In this document: positions 16,225 to 29,171 of the stretch, one piece after another
How positions within the stretch are numbered: position 1 is the stretch's first letter
Layout: the number at the start of each line of letters is the position of its first letter
Source of the DNA: Akkermansiaceae bacterium
Lineage (GTDB): Bacteria > Verrucomicrobiota > Verrucomicrobiia > Verrucomicrobiales > Akkermansiaceae
NCBI GenBank assembly: GCA_947462535.1
Contig: CANHPN010000026.1
Coordinates: 1 to 32,614 of the forward strand
DNA length: 32,614 nucleotides
Direction of reading: 5' to 3'
Notes under the pieces: generated by a model
Told to the model about the DNA's origin: nothing
The model's input: the letters and a program-made list of their open reading frames with translations, nothing else
Databases searched by the model: none
Position numbers and translations under genes: made by a program

Positions 16225-16258
16225 GTTTCGAAGGGGCGGGATGCGTCAGCCGCTGTTG

Positions 16259-17341
16259 TTAGCGCTTCGCGGGTGCGTCGATGATTCCTTCCTCCGTCTC
16301 CTGTTTGAGGCGGAGCTGTCCGCAGGCGGCGTCGATGTCGTGGCCTTTTTCGAGGCGCAGGTTCGCGGTGACGCCAGCGTTTTGAAGCACCTGTTGGAAC
16401 GCGCGGCAGTGGTTGTTCGGCGGGCGTTTCCATCCGAGTCCCTCGACGGTGTTGTAGGGAATGAGGTTCACCTTCGCGCCCAACCGCCGGGCGTGGCGGG
16501 CGAGGATGGCGGCTTGTTCGAGCGAGTCGTTGACATCCTGGATGAGGATGTATTCGAGCGTGAGCTTCTGGTTTTTTTTCGCGTTCCAATGGTCGAGCGC
16601 GGCGAACAGCTCCGCGACCGGCCACTTTTTGTTGATCGGCATGATCTGCTCGCGGACGTCGTCGGTGGCACCGTGCAGGGAAATCGCGAGGCGGATCTGT
16701 TGTGGGTGCTCGGCGAGCTGTTTGATCTGCGGGACGAGGCCGGAGGTGGAAATGGTGAGATGGCGTGCGCCAAGATGCAGGGTTTTCGGACCGGTGATCA
16801 GGGCGATGGCGGCAAGCAGGTTGTCGAGATTGGCGAGCGGTTCGCCCATGCCCATGAAGACGAGGGAATCGACGCGCTCGCCTGAAAGCTGCTCGGCGGC
16901 AAGCACTTGCCCGGCGATTTCTGCGGCGTCGAGATTGCGGGTGAAGCCGGCGAGGCCAGAAGCACAGAACTTGCAGCCGTAAGCGCAGCCGACCTGCGAG
17001 GAAACACAGAGCGTGCGGCGGTCGGATTTCTCGCCGTAAAGCGCGGGGTTGGCCGGGATCAGCACGCTTTCCACGTAGCGCCCGTCGTGCAGGCGGAAGA
17101 GGAACTTGCGGGTGGTGTCGGCAGAGCCCTGGGTGGTGCTGTGTTCGAGCGCGGCGAGGCGGAAGGAATCTGCCAGTTTCGTGCGGAGGACGGCGGGCAG
17201 GTTGGTCATCGCCTCGATGGAGGTGACCTTTTTTTTCCACACCCATTCGAGGATCTGATCGGCGCGGAAAGCAGGTTCGCCGGCATCCTTGAGCCAAGCG
17301 GCGAGATTTTCCGGGGATTGGCCGGTAAGGGATGGGAGCAC
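16259..17341 (-). CDS. rlmN: 23S rRNA/tRNA adenine-C2 methyltransferase RlmN
   Basis: This 360-residue radical-SAM enzyme methylates C2 of A2503 in 23S rRNA, and A37 of some tRNAs. The [4Fe-4S] motif CAYGCKFC (Cys119, 123, 126) follows SSQVGC. MGMGEPLANLDNL, LAISLHGATDDVR, and the Cys340 in AACGQLR needed for the methyl-transfer intermediate are all present. The N-terminal accessory domain (FRADQILEWVWKKKV) is typical, as is the length. The strong start is the ATG at 17341. Cytoplasmic, stand-alone, with about 230 bases before the tRNA-Thr gene. Cfr, the resistance paralogue, is less likely because the N-terminal domain and length fit RlmN. Confidence 0.95.
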   Translation of the reverse strand: MLPSLTGQSPENLAAWLKDAGEPAFRADQILEWVWKKKVTSIEAMTNLPAVLRTKLADSFRLAALEHSTTQGSADTTRKFLFRLHDGRYVESVLIPANPALYGEKSDRRTLCVSSQVGCAYGCKFCASGLAGFTRNLDAAEIAGQVLAAEQLSGERVDSLVFMGMGEPLANLDNLLAAIALITGPKTLHLGARHLTISTSGLVPQIKQLAEHPQQIRLAISLHGATDDVREQIMPINKKWPVAELFAALDHWNAKKNQKLTLEYILIQDVNDSLEQAAILARHARRLGAKVNLIPYNTVEGLGWKRPPNNHCRAFQQVLQNAGVTANLRLEKGHDIDAACGQLRLKQETEEGIIDAPAKR

Positions 17342-17571
17342 AGAGTTGGAGAGTGGAGAGGGTGGCGATCAGGCACGACGTCGGCACGCCGGGAGTGAAT
17401 TTGAACGCGGAACTATCTTCATGAAACGGGTTTCGTGTCAAACGCAGCGCATTCCGGGGCCAGAAGCGCGCCATCGCGGCCGGCCCGGGATAAATTCCTC
17501 GTCCGGGTGGAATTTGCGCTTCCCGGCCGGGCCGGAATGAGAATACTCCGTTCCGTTCCGCAGGAACACCG

Positions 17572-17646
17572 GCCGGCTTAGCTCAGTGGTAGAGCAACTG
17601 ATTTGTAATCAGTAGGTCATCAGTTCGACTCTGATAGCCGGCTCCA
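17572..17646 (+). tRNA. tRNA-Thr, anticodon TGT
   Basis: A cloverleaf folds cleanly: acceptor GCCGGCT/AGCCGGC, D-arm AGCTCAGTGGTAGAGC, anticodon stem CTGAT/ATCAG around loop TTGTAAT (anticodon TGT), T-arm ATCAG TTCGACT CTGAT, discriminator T and an encoded CCA. It would decode ACA and other Thr codons by wobble. Unlike the tRNA-Leu gene in this window, the CCA is in the DNA. Confidence 0.97.
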
Positions 17647-17933
17647 TTCTTAATCCCTGAAAATCAAAGGTTTGCTGGTTTTTATGTCTTGGTGGCTCGG
17701 CCCTGAATACGGTCGAAATGCGGGGAAATGCGGATTTTGACGCGTTCTATTGCGGGGGTGCGTTGCGGGGAATTTTTTCGAAATCACCTTCATCGAGCCT
17801 TTCGATTCCGTCTGATGCTCTCGTGCATCACGCCCGTTCCAGATGAAATGGTGCCTGGGGAGCGGGAAATCCGCATGAACGACGGCTTGCCGTTTCCGGA
17901 TTCGCTGTTTAATTTGCGCCTCAACAGATGCCT
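17647..17933. other. intergenic stretch between tRNA-Thr and the TPR gene
   Basis: These 287 bases hold no gene I can support. A 69-codon open frame (17728-17937) has no ribosome-binding site, no recognisable motif and runs into the start of the TPR gene, so I treat it as chance. The region should contain the promoter of the downstream pair but I could not identify convincing hexamers. Confidence 0.6.
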
Positions 17934-18698
17934 ATGAAATCCACATCTCTCCTCTGCCTGTTCGTTTTGGTCGCCCCGCTCTCGACCCAGGACAAGGCCG
18001 CCGCCGAACAAAAGCCGGTCATCAACAAGGAGGCCTTACTGCCGAACCAGCAGGCCTTCCTCAATCTTCCGCAAGAAAGCCGGAATGAATTCATCAAGCA
18101 TGTCAGTGAGGGCAACCGTCTTTTCCAACAGAAGCGGGTTTTTGAAACTCTCGAAGAACTCGATAATGCGGCGAAGATTTTCACCGACAGCCCGGAGATC
18201 TACAACTTGCGGGGCAGTTGCTTCGTGGAGATGCGGTCGTTCGACAAGGCACTCGACCAGTTTGAAAAGGCCCGCGCGCTGACCAAGGACAACGCAAGCA
18301 TCGAGTTCAACATCGGCGAGGTTTATTTCGTCACCAAGAAGTGGAAGAAGGCCGTCGATCTGTTCGAGAAAATCATGAAAATGCTGCCGCCGGAGAATGT
18401 CGCGCTCGGCCGGTTGGTGGAGTTCAAGATCCTGCTCTGCAAGAAGAAGCTCGGCTTGAAAGACGAGGTGACGATCCTTGCGGAGAAATACGATTTCCTC
18501 GATGACTCGCCGTTTTATTATTACTCGCAGGCGGCACTCGCCTACGACAGCAACAACCTGATCAAGGCTGAGGAGTGGCTCGCGATCGCCGGACGGATTT
18601 TTCAGGATCCGAACGTGCTCGCTCCCTGGCAGGACACGCTCGTCGAGTACGGATACATCAAGAGTTTCTACGGAAACGAGTCCGGCACGGATGAGTGA
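17934..18698 (+). CDS. exported tetratricopeptide-repeat protein
   Basis: About 254 residues from the ATG at 17934; an in-frame ATG two codons upstream at 17928 is equally possible. A signal peptide is visible (MKSTSLLCLFVLVAPLSTQ). The mature part is helical with TPR-like pairs around FIKHVSEGNRLFQQKRVFET, SPEIYNLRGSCFVEMRSFDKALDQFEKA and ASIEFNIGEVYFVTKKWKKAVDLFEKI. The last third (YDFLDDSPFYYYSQAALAYD) is also helical. TPR proteins act as protein-protein scaffolds; this one should do so in the periplasm. Its stop (18696-18698) overlaps a GTG start of the next gene, so the two are likely co-translated. Partner and process are unknown. Confidence 0.8.
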   Translation: MKSTSLLCLFVLVAPLSTQDKAAAEQKPVINKEALLPNQQAFLNLPQESRNEFIKHVSEGNRLFQQKRVFETLEELDNAAKIFTDSPEIYNLRGSCFVEMRSFDKALDQFEKARALTKDNASIEFNIGEVYFVTKKWKKAVDLFEKIMKMLPPENVALGRLVEFKILLCKKKLGLKDEVTILAEKYDFLDDSPFYYYSQAALAYDSNNLIKAEEWLAIAGRIFQDPNVLAPWQDTLVEYGYIKSFYGNESGTDE

Positions 18699-19618
18699 AG
18701 CGGCACCGGGGACTGTCCCGGGCGATTTCCCAAATCTCCGTCGATCCCAGCGTCATGGTTCGATTTCGTTTCAAAACCCATTTGCTCGTTCTGTCCGTGC
18801 CGGGCGTTTTCGCCAGCGAACTTGCGCTCGCGCAGGTGACGGCTCCCAAGGTGGTGGTGCCCACGGGCAGCCGCCCGGTGGTGCCGGTGCGGCCGTCGGC
18901 AGCATCCACCGCGCGGGTCCTCTATCCTTGGAAAACCTATGTGACCGCCACGATTTTCTGGATTGGCGAGCAGCCGACGTCGCGCAATCCGACGCCGAAC
19001 TGCAAGTCGTCCTGGGATCAGAGCTGGACGTTCAATTTCGGTGGCTATGATGATCCGGACCCGGCGAACCGGGTGGCGAACCACACGACCGGTGAATTCC
19101 GGCCGAAGGGTTTCGTGCCCAAGCTCAATCCGTTCTATGTGGCCTTGCCGTATAACGACGTGCAGGGCGTCGGCAGGCACAAACCTGAAGCCGCGAAGGT
19201 GATTCCTTGGTTTTCTCGGATGAGTCCGGAGCCGGGCAAGACGGTTTGCAAAGGCCGCTGGGTTCAGATTTACAACGGCAGCCGGAGTTGTTACGGCCAA
19301 TGGGAGGATTGCGGACCGTGGGTGACCGACGACTGGGAATTCGTCTTCGGCACCAAACCGCCGAAGACGACCCAAAATGGTGCGGCGGGGATCGACCTTT
19401 CGCCATCCATCCGCGACTACCTCGGACTGCGTTCCGGGCAAAAAGTCCACTGGCGCTTCATCGAGGCCGAACAGGTTCCCTACGGGCCGTGGAAAAAATA
19501 CGGGCAGGAGGCCCCGGCCGCAAACAACCCTGATCTGCTCGCTCAGCAGCGTTATCTCGAAAATTTGAGAAAATTGCGCGATGAGGAGTTTCAGAAGAAG
19601 CCCTTGAACCAGCTTTGA
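18695..19618 (+). CDS. exported DPBB-like protein of a verrucomicrobial type, unknown function
   Basis: Up to 307 residues. Two starts are possible. The GTG at 18695 makes a GTGA overlap with the TPR gene. The ATG at 18755 directly precedes a signal peptide (MVRFRFKTHLLVLSVPGVFA ... ALA) and is the better start for export. After a Pro/Val-rich linker comes a domain with TATIFWIGEQ, NCKSSWDQSW, CKGRWVQIYNGSRSCYGQWE, DCGPWVTDDWEFVFG, and GIDLSPSIRDYLGL before KVHWRFIE. The order (a Cys-containing strand, a conserved Asp before CGPW, then IDLSPxxRDYLGL) resembles double-psi beta-barrel proteins of the RlpA/expansin fold, which bind or cleave peptidoglycan or glycans. I recall similar proteins mainly from Verrucomicrobiota. 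The enzyme activity is unproven. It ends with a charged helical tail. Confidence 0.75.
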   Translation: MKRHRGLSRAISQISVDPSVMVRFRFKTHLLVLSVPGVFASELALAQVTAPKVVVPTGSRPVVPVRPSAASTARVLYPWKTYVTATIFWIGEQPTSRNPTPNCKSSWDQSWTFNFGGYDDPDPANRVANHTTGEFRPKGFVPKLNPFYVALPYNDVQGVGRHKPEAAKVIPWFSRMSPEPGKTVCKGRWVQIYNGSRSCYGQWEDCGPWVTDDWEFVFGTKPPKTTQNGAAGIDLSPSIRDYLGLRSGQKVHWRFIEAEQVPYGPWKKYGQEAPAANNPDLLAQQRYLENLRKLRDEEFQKKPLNQL

Positions 19619-19696
19619 AACTGGAAGCCCGCGCGGAAGAAATGTTTCGGTCGTTGGGAATTCTCAGCCTCGGTGAGGAATAAAGCTTCATTCTTC

Positions 19697-19725
19697 TTGA
19701 CTCGTTTTGGGGCGAGGCCTAAATC
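19697..19725 (+). promoter_or_regulatory. sigma-70-type promoter of rplI
   Basis: TTGACT (19697-19702) and TAAATC (19720-19725) are separated by exactly 17 bases, a near-consensus housekeeping promoter. It is placed 34 bases before the rplI start codon. It is the clearest promoter in the window. Confidence 0.7.
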
Positions 19726-19759
19726 GCCGCCCCCAAACGAACTTTTACCACTGATTCCC

Positions 19760-20230
19760 ATGGCCAACGCACAAGTCATTCTCAAAGAAAAAATCGAAGG
19801 CCTTGGTGCCGAAGCTGATGTTGTTAAAGTTCGCGCCGGATACGCCCGGAACTTCCTCATCCCGCAAGGAAAAGCTTTCGAAGCCAACCGCTCGAACCTC
19901 CGTCACGTCGAGGCTCTCAAGACCGCCCGCGCGGCCCGCGAAGCCGTCGAGCTTGTCGAACTCCAGGAGATCGCAGCCAAGATTTCCAAGCTCAAGCCGA
20001 AGTTCGTGCTTTCAACCGGCCAAGGCGGCAAGGCGTTCGGATCGGTCACCAACATGGACATCCACAAGGAGCTCGAAGCGGCCGGCATCGTCATCGACCG
20101 TCACTCCATCGAGCTTGAGAAGCCGGTGAAGAAGTCGGGCAAGACCGAAGTGCAAATCCGCCTCCACCCCGAGGTCATCGCCACGCTCACCATCTCGGTG
20201 GACGCGGGCGCGGAAGAAGCCGAGGCGTGA
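19760..20230 (+). CDS. rplI: 50S ribosomal protein L9 (bL9)
   Basis: This 156-residue protein binds 23S rRNA at the base of the L1 stalk. The N-terminal domain MANAQVILKEKIEGLGAEAD ... VKVRAGYARNFLIPQGKA is the family signature, followed by the long connecting helix (RAAREAVELVELQEIAAKI) and the C-terminal domain (GKAFGSVTNMDIHKEL ... VQIRLHPEVIATLTISV). Length is normal apart from a short acidic C-terminal extension. In many bacteria rplI follows rpsF, ssb and rpsR; here it stands alone with its own promoter and a strong terminator. Start chosen by homology. Confidence 0.97.
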   Translation: MANAQVILKEKIEGLGAEADVVKVRAGYARNFLIPQGKAFEANRSNLRHVEALKTARAAREAVELVELQEIAAKISKLKPKFVLSTGQGGKAFGSVTNMDIHKELEAAGIVIDRHSIELEKPVKKSGKTEVQIRLHPEVIATLTISVDAGAEEAEA

Positions 20231-20252
20231 TCCGCTGCTGATAGTTTTCATG

Positions 20253-20290
20253 AAAACCCCCGGTTCGTCAGACGAACCGGGGGTTTTTGT
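20253..20290 (+). terminator. strong bidirectional intrinsic terminator after rplI
   Basis: A long perfect hairpin, AAAACCCCCGGTTCGT (20253-20268) with a CAG loop and the complementary ACGAACCGGGGGTTTT, runs straight into TTTTTGTTTTTT. The A-run on the left gives a T-run on the other strand, so it can also end minus-strand transcripts from the chorismate-binding gene, which stops at 20412. Confidence 0.92.
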
Positions 20291-20411
20291 TTTTTGAGCG
20301 CGAACTCGAAATTGGAGCGTCAGACCAGTCCCTGGCGGCGCTCCAGCAAACTTTATTTAAGGGGAACCAGGAAAATGGTTTCGATCAGGTGTTCGCCGCC
20401 GGACTTGGCGT

Positions 20412-21428
20412 TCAGAGCGGTAGCAGGAAACGTTTGACCGCCTCGCGTTTGAGCCGGAGTTCGCGCCATTCGTTGACGAGGCGGCTCGCCTCAATGATCC
20501 CGCAGCCTGCGGGCAGTAATAAATTTCCGCCCTCCCACCAGACGCCGCGGATCGCGACGACGGCGTCGAACTGGCCTTGATCCCAAAGTCCGAAGGGTGC
20601 GCCGAATTGGGGGGGGCAGCCGAGGCGTTCGCGCCAACCCAGCAGCAGGGAAAGGGTTTCCGCAGTCCTCGGCAAGGGGCCGAGCGCCGGCGTGGGATGG
20701 AGCCGCCGGAGGTGGTCTTCCGGTGTCTGGGGCGATTGAAGATCGAGGCTGATGAGAGTCAGGAAATGCACGATCGATCCGAGATCGAGGATTTCGCGGG
20801 TGCTACGCGTGATGCAGCCGAGGTCGAGGAGTTTGGAGACAAGCGTCTGGGCGACGTATTCGTGCTCGCAGATCTCCTTTTCATCGACCGCGAAAACCTC
20901 GCTGTCCTCGGTGCGGGCGGTGCCGGCGAGCGCCATGGTTTCGAGTCGGTTGCCATGAAGCGAAAATAACAGCTCGGGAGTCGCGCCCGCGAAACCGGCG
21001 TTCTGTTGGAGCCAACCATAGGAATGGAGAGGCGCTGCCTGGCGGGTCATCGCCGCCAGGATGGCGGGGCCGGGGGGCTGGCGTGCAGTGCCGGTCTCGG
21101 TAACCACCGGTACGGTTTTCTCGAAAACTCCGCCGTGGATCGATGACATGACTTCCTGAAAAATCACCGAAAACGGCGCGGCGTCTAGCGGATTCCAATC
21201 ACAGGACAGCGGCGGGATTTCGCGAAAGCACCGGCTCAGCTTCGCAGTGGTGGTCCGCTCGATGCGGCTCGGGGTTTTCCACGGTTTCGCATCCTCCAGC
21301 GCGAAATTCTGCACGTAAAACGAAACCCCTTCGGACGGCGGAACCGCGGATTCCGCGAACGGGCCATGGCCGATCACCACGCTGCCATCGCGCTTGGCCA
21401 GCCAGGCCATTGAGTCAGAAATGTCCAT
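20412..21428 (-). CDS. chorismate-binding enzyme, isochorismate synthase (MenF/EntC)-like
   Basis: The 338-residue product has C-terminal motifs of the chorismate-binding superfamily: ETMALAGTAR, DEKEICEHEYVAQTLVSKL, VHFLTLISLDL, LRRLHPTPALGPLPR, GAPFGLWDQGQFDAVVAIRG and a final PAGCGIIEASRLVNEWREL. These supply the Mg2+-binding glutamates and the chorismate pocket. The short length and the N-terminal region fit isochorismate synthase, which makes isochorismate for menaquinone, better than anthranilate or aminodeoxychorismate synthases. GTAR replaces the more common GTRPRG-type motif, so the exact reaction is uncertain. It lies 14 bases after leuB on the same strand, an unusual pairing that suggests co-transcription. 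No other men genes are nearby. Confidence 0.78.
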   Translation of the reverse strand: MDISDSMAWLAKRDGSVVIGHGPFAESAVPPSEGVSFYVQNFALEDAKPWKTPSRIERTTTAKLSRCFREIPPLSCDWNPLDAAPFSVIFQEVMSSIHGGVFEKTVPVVTETGTARQPPGPAILAAMTRQAAPLHSYGWLQQNAGFAGATPELLFSLHGNRLETMALAGTARTEDSEVFAVDEKEICEHEYVAQTLVSKLLDLGCITRSTREILDLGSIVHFLTLISLDLQSPQTPEDHLRRLHPTPALGPLPRTAETLSLLLGWRERLGCPPQFGAPFGLWDQGQFDAVVAIRGVWWEGGNLLLPAGCGIIEASRLVNEWRELRLKREAVKRFLLPL

Positions 21429-21442
21429 AAATCTTGCCGCTG

Positions 21443-22648
<1,206 letters not shown>

Positions 22649-22650
22649 CT

Positions 22651-22947
22651 ATGCAGGCCGTGACCGATCGCTTGAAGAATTTCCTCCAATACGTGGCCGT
22701 CAACTTGATCGACGAGCCCAGCCAGGCGCAGCTCAAGGTGGCGGAGTTGGGGCCCAAGCGCTTGCGCTTCAAGCTCGTCCTCGCCAAGCCGGACGTGGCG
22801 ATGCTGATCGGCAGGAACGGCTTCACCGCCTCGGCGATCCGGGGTGTTTTAAAGGCGGCTGCCGAGCGGGAAGGGGTGCAGGTTTCGCTGCAAATCCACT
22901 CGCAGGAGGAAGAAGCCGAGCTGCTAGCCAAGGAGGGCGAGCACTGA
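22651..22947 (+). CDS. khpA: KH-domain RNA-binding protein, KhpA-like
   Basis: This 98-residue protein has one type II KH domain. The RNA-contacting GxxG loop is GRNG (residues 54-57) in DVAMLIGRNGFTASAIRG, preceded by LQYVAVNLIDEPSQAQL, the usual KhpA start. KhpA binds RNA broadly, often as a partner of KhpB/Jag, and affects cell-size control and sRNA biology in Gram-positives; its role here is not known. The C terminus is acidic and longer than in the 76-residue homologues. In Firmicutes it sits with rpsP, rimM and trmD; here it stands alone. It ends six bases before the convergent OppD-type gene. Confidence 0.85.
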   Translation: MQAVTDRLKNFLQYVAVNLIDEPSQAQLKVAELGPKRLRFKLVLAKPDVAMLIGRNGFTASAIRGVLKAAAEREGVQVSLQIHSQEEEAELLAKEGEH

Positions 22948-22953
22948 AATTTC

Positions 22954-23934
<981 letters not shown>

Positions 23935-23980
23935 GACGCGCGGACTGTCGCCGTTGCGGGAAAAAGTGCAAGCGCTTGGC

Positions 23981-24944
23981 TCACGGCCGGATCAAGCGCT
24001 CCTCGATCCAGCGGGCGACGTCAGAAAAAAGCCGTTTTCCAGAGGGCTGTCCATGCCGAGCGCCAGCACCGGAACTTGCTCGCGGGTGTGGTCGGTGCCT
24101 GGATGGAATGGGTCGTTGCCGTGGTCGGCGGTGAGGATCACCAGATCGCCGGGGGGAATCCGCCCGATGAATTTCTCTAACCACTGATCGAACTCGAGCA
24201 AGCACCCGGCGTAGCCATCCGGATCGCGGCGGTGGCCGTGGAGCGAATCGAAATCCACCAGGTTGGCGAAAATGAAATGTGACTCCTCGCGCGGCTCTTG
24301 CCAGAGGCGATCGATAAGCGTCATCCCGTCCGCGTTCGACTGCGTCGGATACGATTCGGAAATCCCCGAGCCGGCGAAGATGTCGGAAATTTTCCCCACC
24401 CCGATGGTCGTCACCCCCGCCGCCTGAAGCCGGTTCAGCACCGTCTCGCCCGGCACCAGCGAGTAGTCGTGGCGGTTTCCCGTGCGCTTGAAATCCGCCG
24501 CCGAGTCTCCCAGAAACGGCCGAGCGATCACCCGGCCGATCCGGATGCCGCGCTCGTCTAGCAGTGCCCGCGCCGTTTTGCAAAGTGCCCACAAGCGCTC
24601 CAGTCCGAAGGCTTCCTCGTGCGCCGCGATCTGCAGCACGCTGTCCGCGCTGGTGTAGAGGATCGGCTTCCCGGTCCGCAGGTGTTCCTCGCCGAGTTGG
24701 ACCAGGATTTACGTTCCCGAGGAAGCGATGTTGCCGATGAATTCCACACCGCCGCGTTTCTCTAACTCCATAACCAATTCGGCGGGAAATGCATCGAAGG
24801 TCGCGAACGCCTCGTCCAGCCCGCAGCCCATCAGCTCCCAATGCCCGGTCGTCGTGTCCTTGCCCGCCGACCTTTCGGTGAGCCGCGCCCGGGCGCGTTG
24901 CCGCAACCGACGGAATCGAGGATGATGCACAGGACGCGTTTCAT
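23981..24944 (-). pseudogene. deoB: phosphopentomutase, inactivated by several lesions
   Basis: Intact DeoB interconverts ribose-1- and ribose-5-phosphate. The start MKRVLCIILDSVGCGNAP, the middle SAGKDTTTGHWE (phospho-Thr site), TSADSVLQIAAHEE, GRVIARPF, FANLVDFDSLHGHRRDP and LTADHGNDP all belong to it, but they are not in one frame. First, after codon ~18 (near 24888) about 50-60 residues, including the conserved GxDTLGH region, are missing and the frame changes. Second, a TAA at 24709-24711 replaces the Glu of ASGTE. Third, near 24040-24047 a one-base loss moves the native C terminus (SDVARWIEERLIRP, stop at 23981) into another frame. The start codon overlaps the fdhD stop (ATGA), so the gene was once translationally coupled. 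Multiple lesions argue against sequencing error. Confidence 0.9.
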
Positions 24945-25717
24945 GCGGTGGGTGAGTAGCGGTTGAAAACCGGCGGGCGCAGGAAGCCGATCAGCGTCTG
25001 CCCTGATTTTCTAGCGAACTCAACCGCCAGCGAGCTCGGCGCGGAAATGGCCGCCACCGCCGGAATCCGCGCGGCCAGCGCTTTTTGCATGATCTCGAAT
25101 GACAACCTGCCGGAAACTAGCAGTAGCGTGGATTGCAGGTCGATGCCGTTCAGCAGCGCGTGGCCGATCACCTTGTCCACCGCGTTGTGGCGGCCGATGT
25201 CCTCGCGGAGAACGAGTAGCTCGCCATCAGCGGAAAAAATCCCCGCCGCGTGCAGTCCGCCGGTCGTTTCGAAGGTCGCCTGTGCCGCCCGGAGCTTTGC
25301 CGGAGCTGCGAGGAGAACGTCATCGGGAATTTCGGTCCCGCGCTCGATCGGCGGGAAGTCGGTGAAAATTGCCTCCAGCGTCGCCTTGCCGCAAAGCCCG
25401 CAGGAGGAGCCGGTGAACAGATGCCGAGTGAGCCGCCCGAGGTCCACCGCCACGCCGTCTGCGAGAAACACCAGCACCCGGTTTTCTTCGGGCCGCGGCT
25501 CGATTTTCCGCAATTGCGCCACCGTGGAAACGATGCCCTCCGTCACCAGAAAGCCCGCCGCCAGCTCGTCGTCGTGGCCGGGCGTCCGCATGACGACCGC
25601 CACCGGATGGCCGTCGAGACGGATCTCTAACGGCTCTTCTGCCGCGACCTGGTCGTCGATAGCGGTCGTCCCGGTCGGCCGGTGCTGGAGCAGCGAAATT
25701 GTTTGCGAAGCTTGCAT
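24941..25717 (-). CDS. fdhD: formate dehydrogenase accessory sulfurtransferase FdhD
   Basis: This 258-residue cytoplasmic protein passes sulfur from IscS to the molybdenum/tungsten-bis-MGD cofactor, which formate dehydrogenase needs for activity. The sulfur-relay motif SSCGLCGK carries Cys106 and Cys109. The family segments EEPLEIRLDGHPVAVVMRTP, HDDELAAGFLVTEGI, TGGLHAAGIFS, REDIGRHNAVDKVIGHAL and VSGRLSFEIMQKA are present. Full length. It follows icd by 32 bases and overlaps the deoB pseudogene start (ATGA), so icd-fdhD-deoB probably formed one transcript. No formate dehydrogenase structural gene is in the window. Confidence 0.95.
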   Translation of the reverse strand: MQASQTISLLQHRPTGTTAIDDQVAAEEPLEIRLDGHPVAVVMRTPGHDDELAAGFLVTEGIVSTVAQLRKIEPRPEENRVLVFLADGVAVDLGRLTRHLFTGSSCGLCGKATLEAIFTDFPPIERGTEIPDDVLLAAPAKLRAAQATFETTGGLHAAGIFSADGELLVLREDIGRHNAVDKVIGHALLNGIDLQSTLLLVSGRLSFEIMQKALAARIPAVAAISAPSSLAVEFARKSGQTLIGFLRPPVFNRYSPTA

Positions 25718-25749
25718 TTCCGCGAGCTTCGCCAGTTACGCGACGCCCG

Positions 25750-28681
<2,932 letters not shown>

Positions 28682-29113
28682 ATGGACATCCAAATCGCCA
28701 CCCTTTGTGACTTCGCCGCCGACTACAACGGCAAGCTCGTCATTTCTGGAACCTTCGACACCCTTGCCGCCCGCGCCGTGCCGGTCGTGCACCCGTCGTG
28801 CGCCCTCGCCATGCGTTTCTGCTTCACTCCTGAAGACGCGGGCCGCCACAAGCTTTCTATCAACATCATCAACGAGGACGGCGAATCGCTCGACCCGAAC
28901 AACATGCCGATCGAGCCTGAGTTCGAAGTCGCTCTTCCGAAGAACGTTCCTTTCCTGACCCGCAACATCGTCATGAATCTCCAAGGACTCCGCTTCGAGG
29001 AAGCCGGCATCTACTCGATCGACATCGGTTGCGACGGCGAGATCCTCGTCCGCCTGCCGCTCCGCATCGTTCAGGTCTCGCAAGGACCTAACGGCGAAAC
29101 CCAGGTGGCCTGA
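28682..29113 (+). CDS. DUF6941 family protein
   Basis: The 143-residue product starts MDIQIATLCDFAADYNGKLV, then ISGTFDTLAARAVPVVHPSC and LAMRFCFTPEDAGRHKLSI, a layout I associate with DUF6941. These are small beta-rich proteins of unknown function found widely in Verrucomicrobiota and other phyla. No signal peptide is visible, so it is probably cytoplasmic. The start at 28682 is chosen because the conserved part begins there; GGAGG lies about 35 bases upstream, too far for this ATG. It stands alone, divergent from icd, and ends before a terminator that overlaps the end of the convergent ATPase gene. Confidence 0.75.
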   Translation: MDIQIATLCDFAADYNGKLVISGTFDTLAARAVPVVHPSCALAMRFCFTPEDAGRHKLSINIINEDGESLDPNNMPIEPEFEVALPKNVPFLTRNIVMNLQGLRFEEAGIYSIDIGCDGEILVRLPLRIVQVSQGPNGETQVA

Positions 29114-29135
29114 TCCCCGGACCGCTTTTCATTCA

Positions 29136-29171
29136 GCGCGCCACGGGTCATCCGACCTGCGGCGCGTTTTT
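29136..29171 (+). terminator. intrinsic terminator after the DUF6941 gene
   Basis: An outer stem CGCGCC (29137-29142) pairs with GGCGCG (29161-29166), with an inner GGTC/GACC stem, followed directly by TTTTT. It overlaps the last codons of the convergent P-type ATPase gene, whose stop is at 29148-29150. Confidence 0.7.

Noticed and set aside
15873-17474. 533-codon minus-strand frame over rlmN and the ACP gene
   Set aside because: Arg/Pro-rich product in the wrong frame of rlmN; typical GC-rich shadow.
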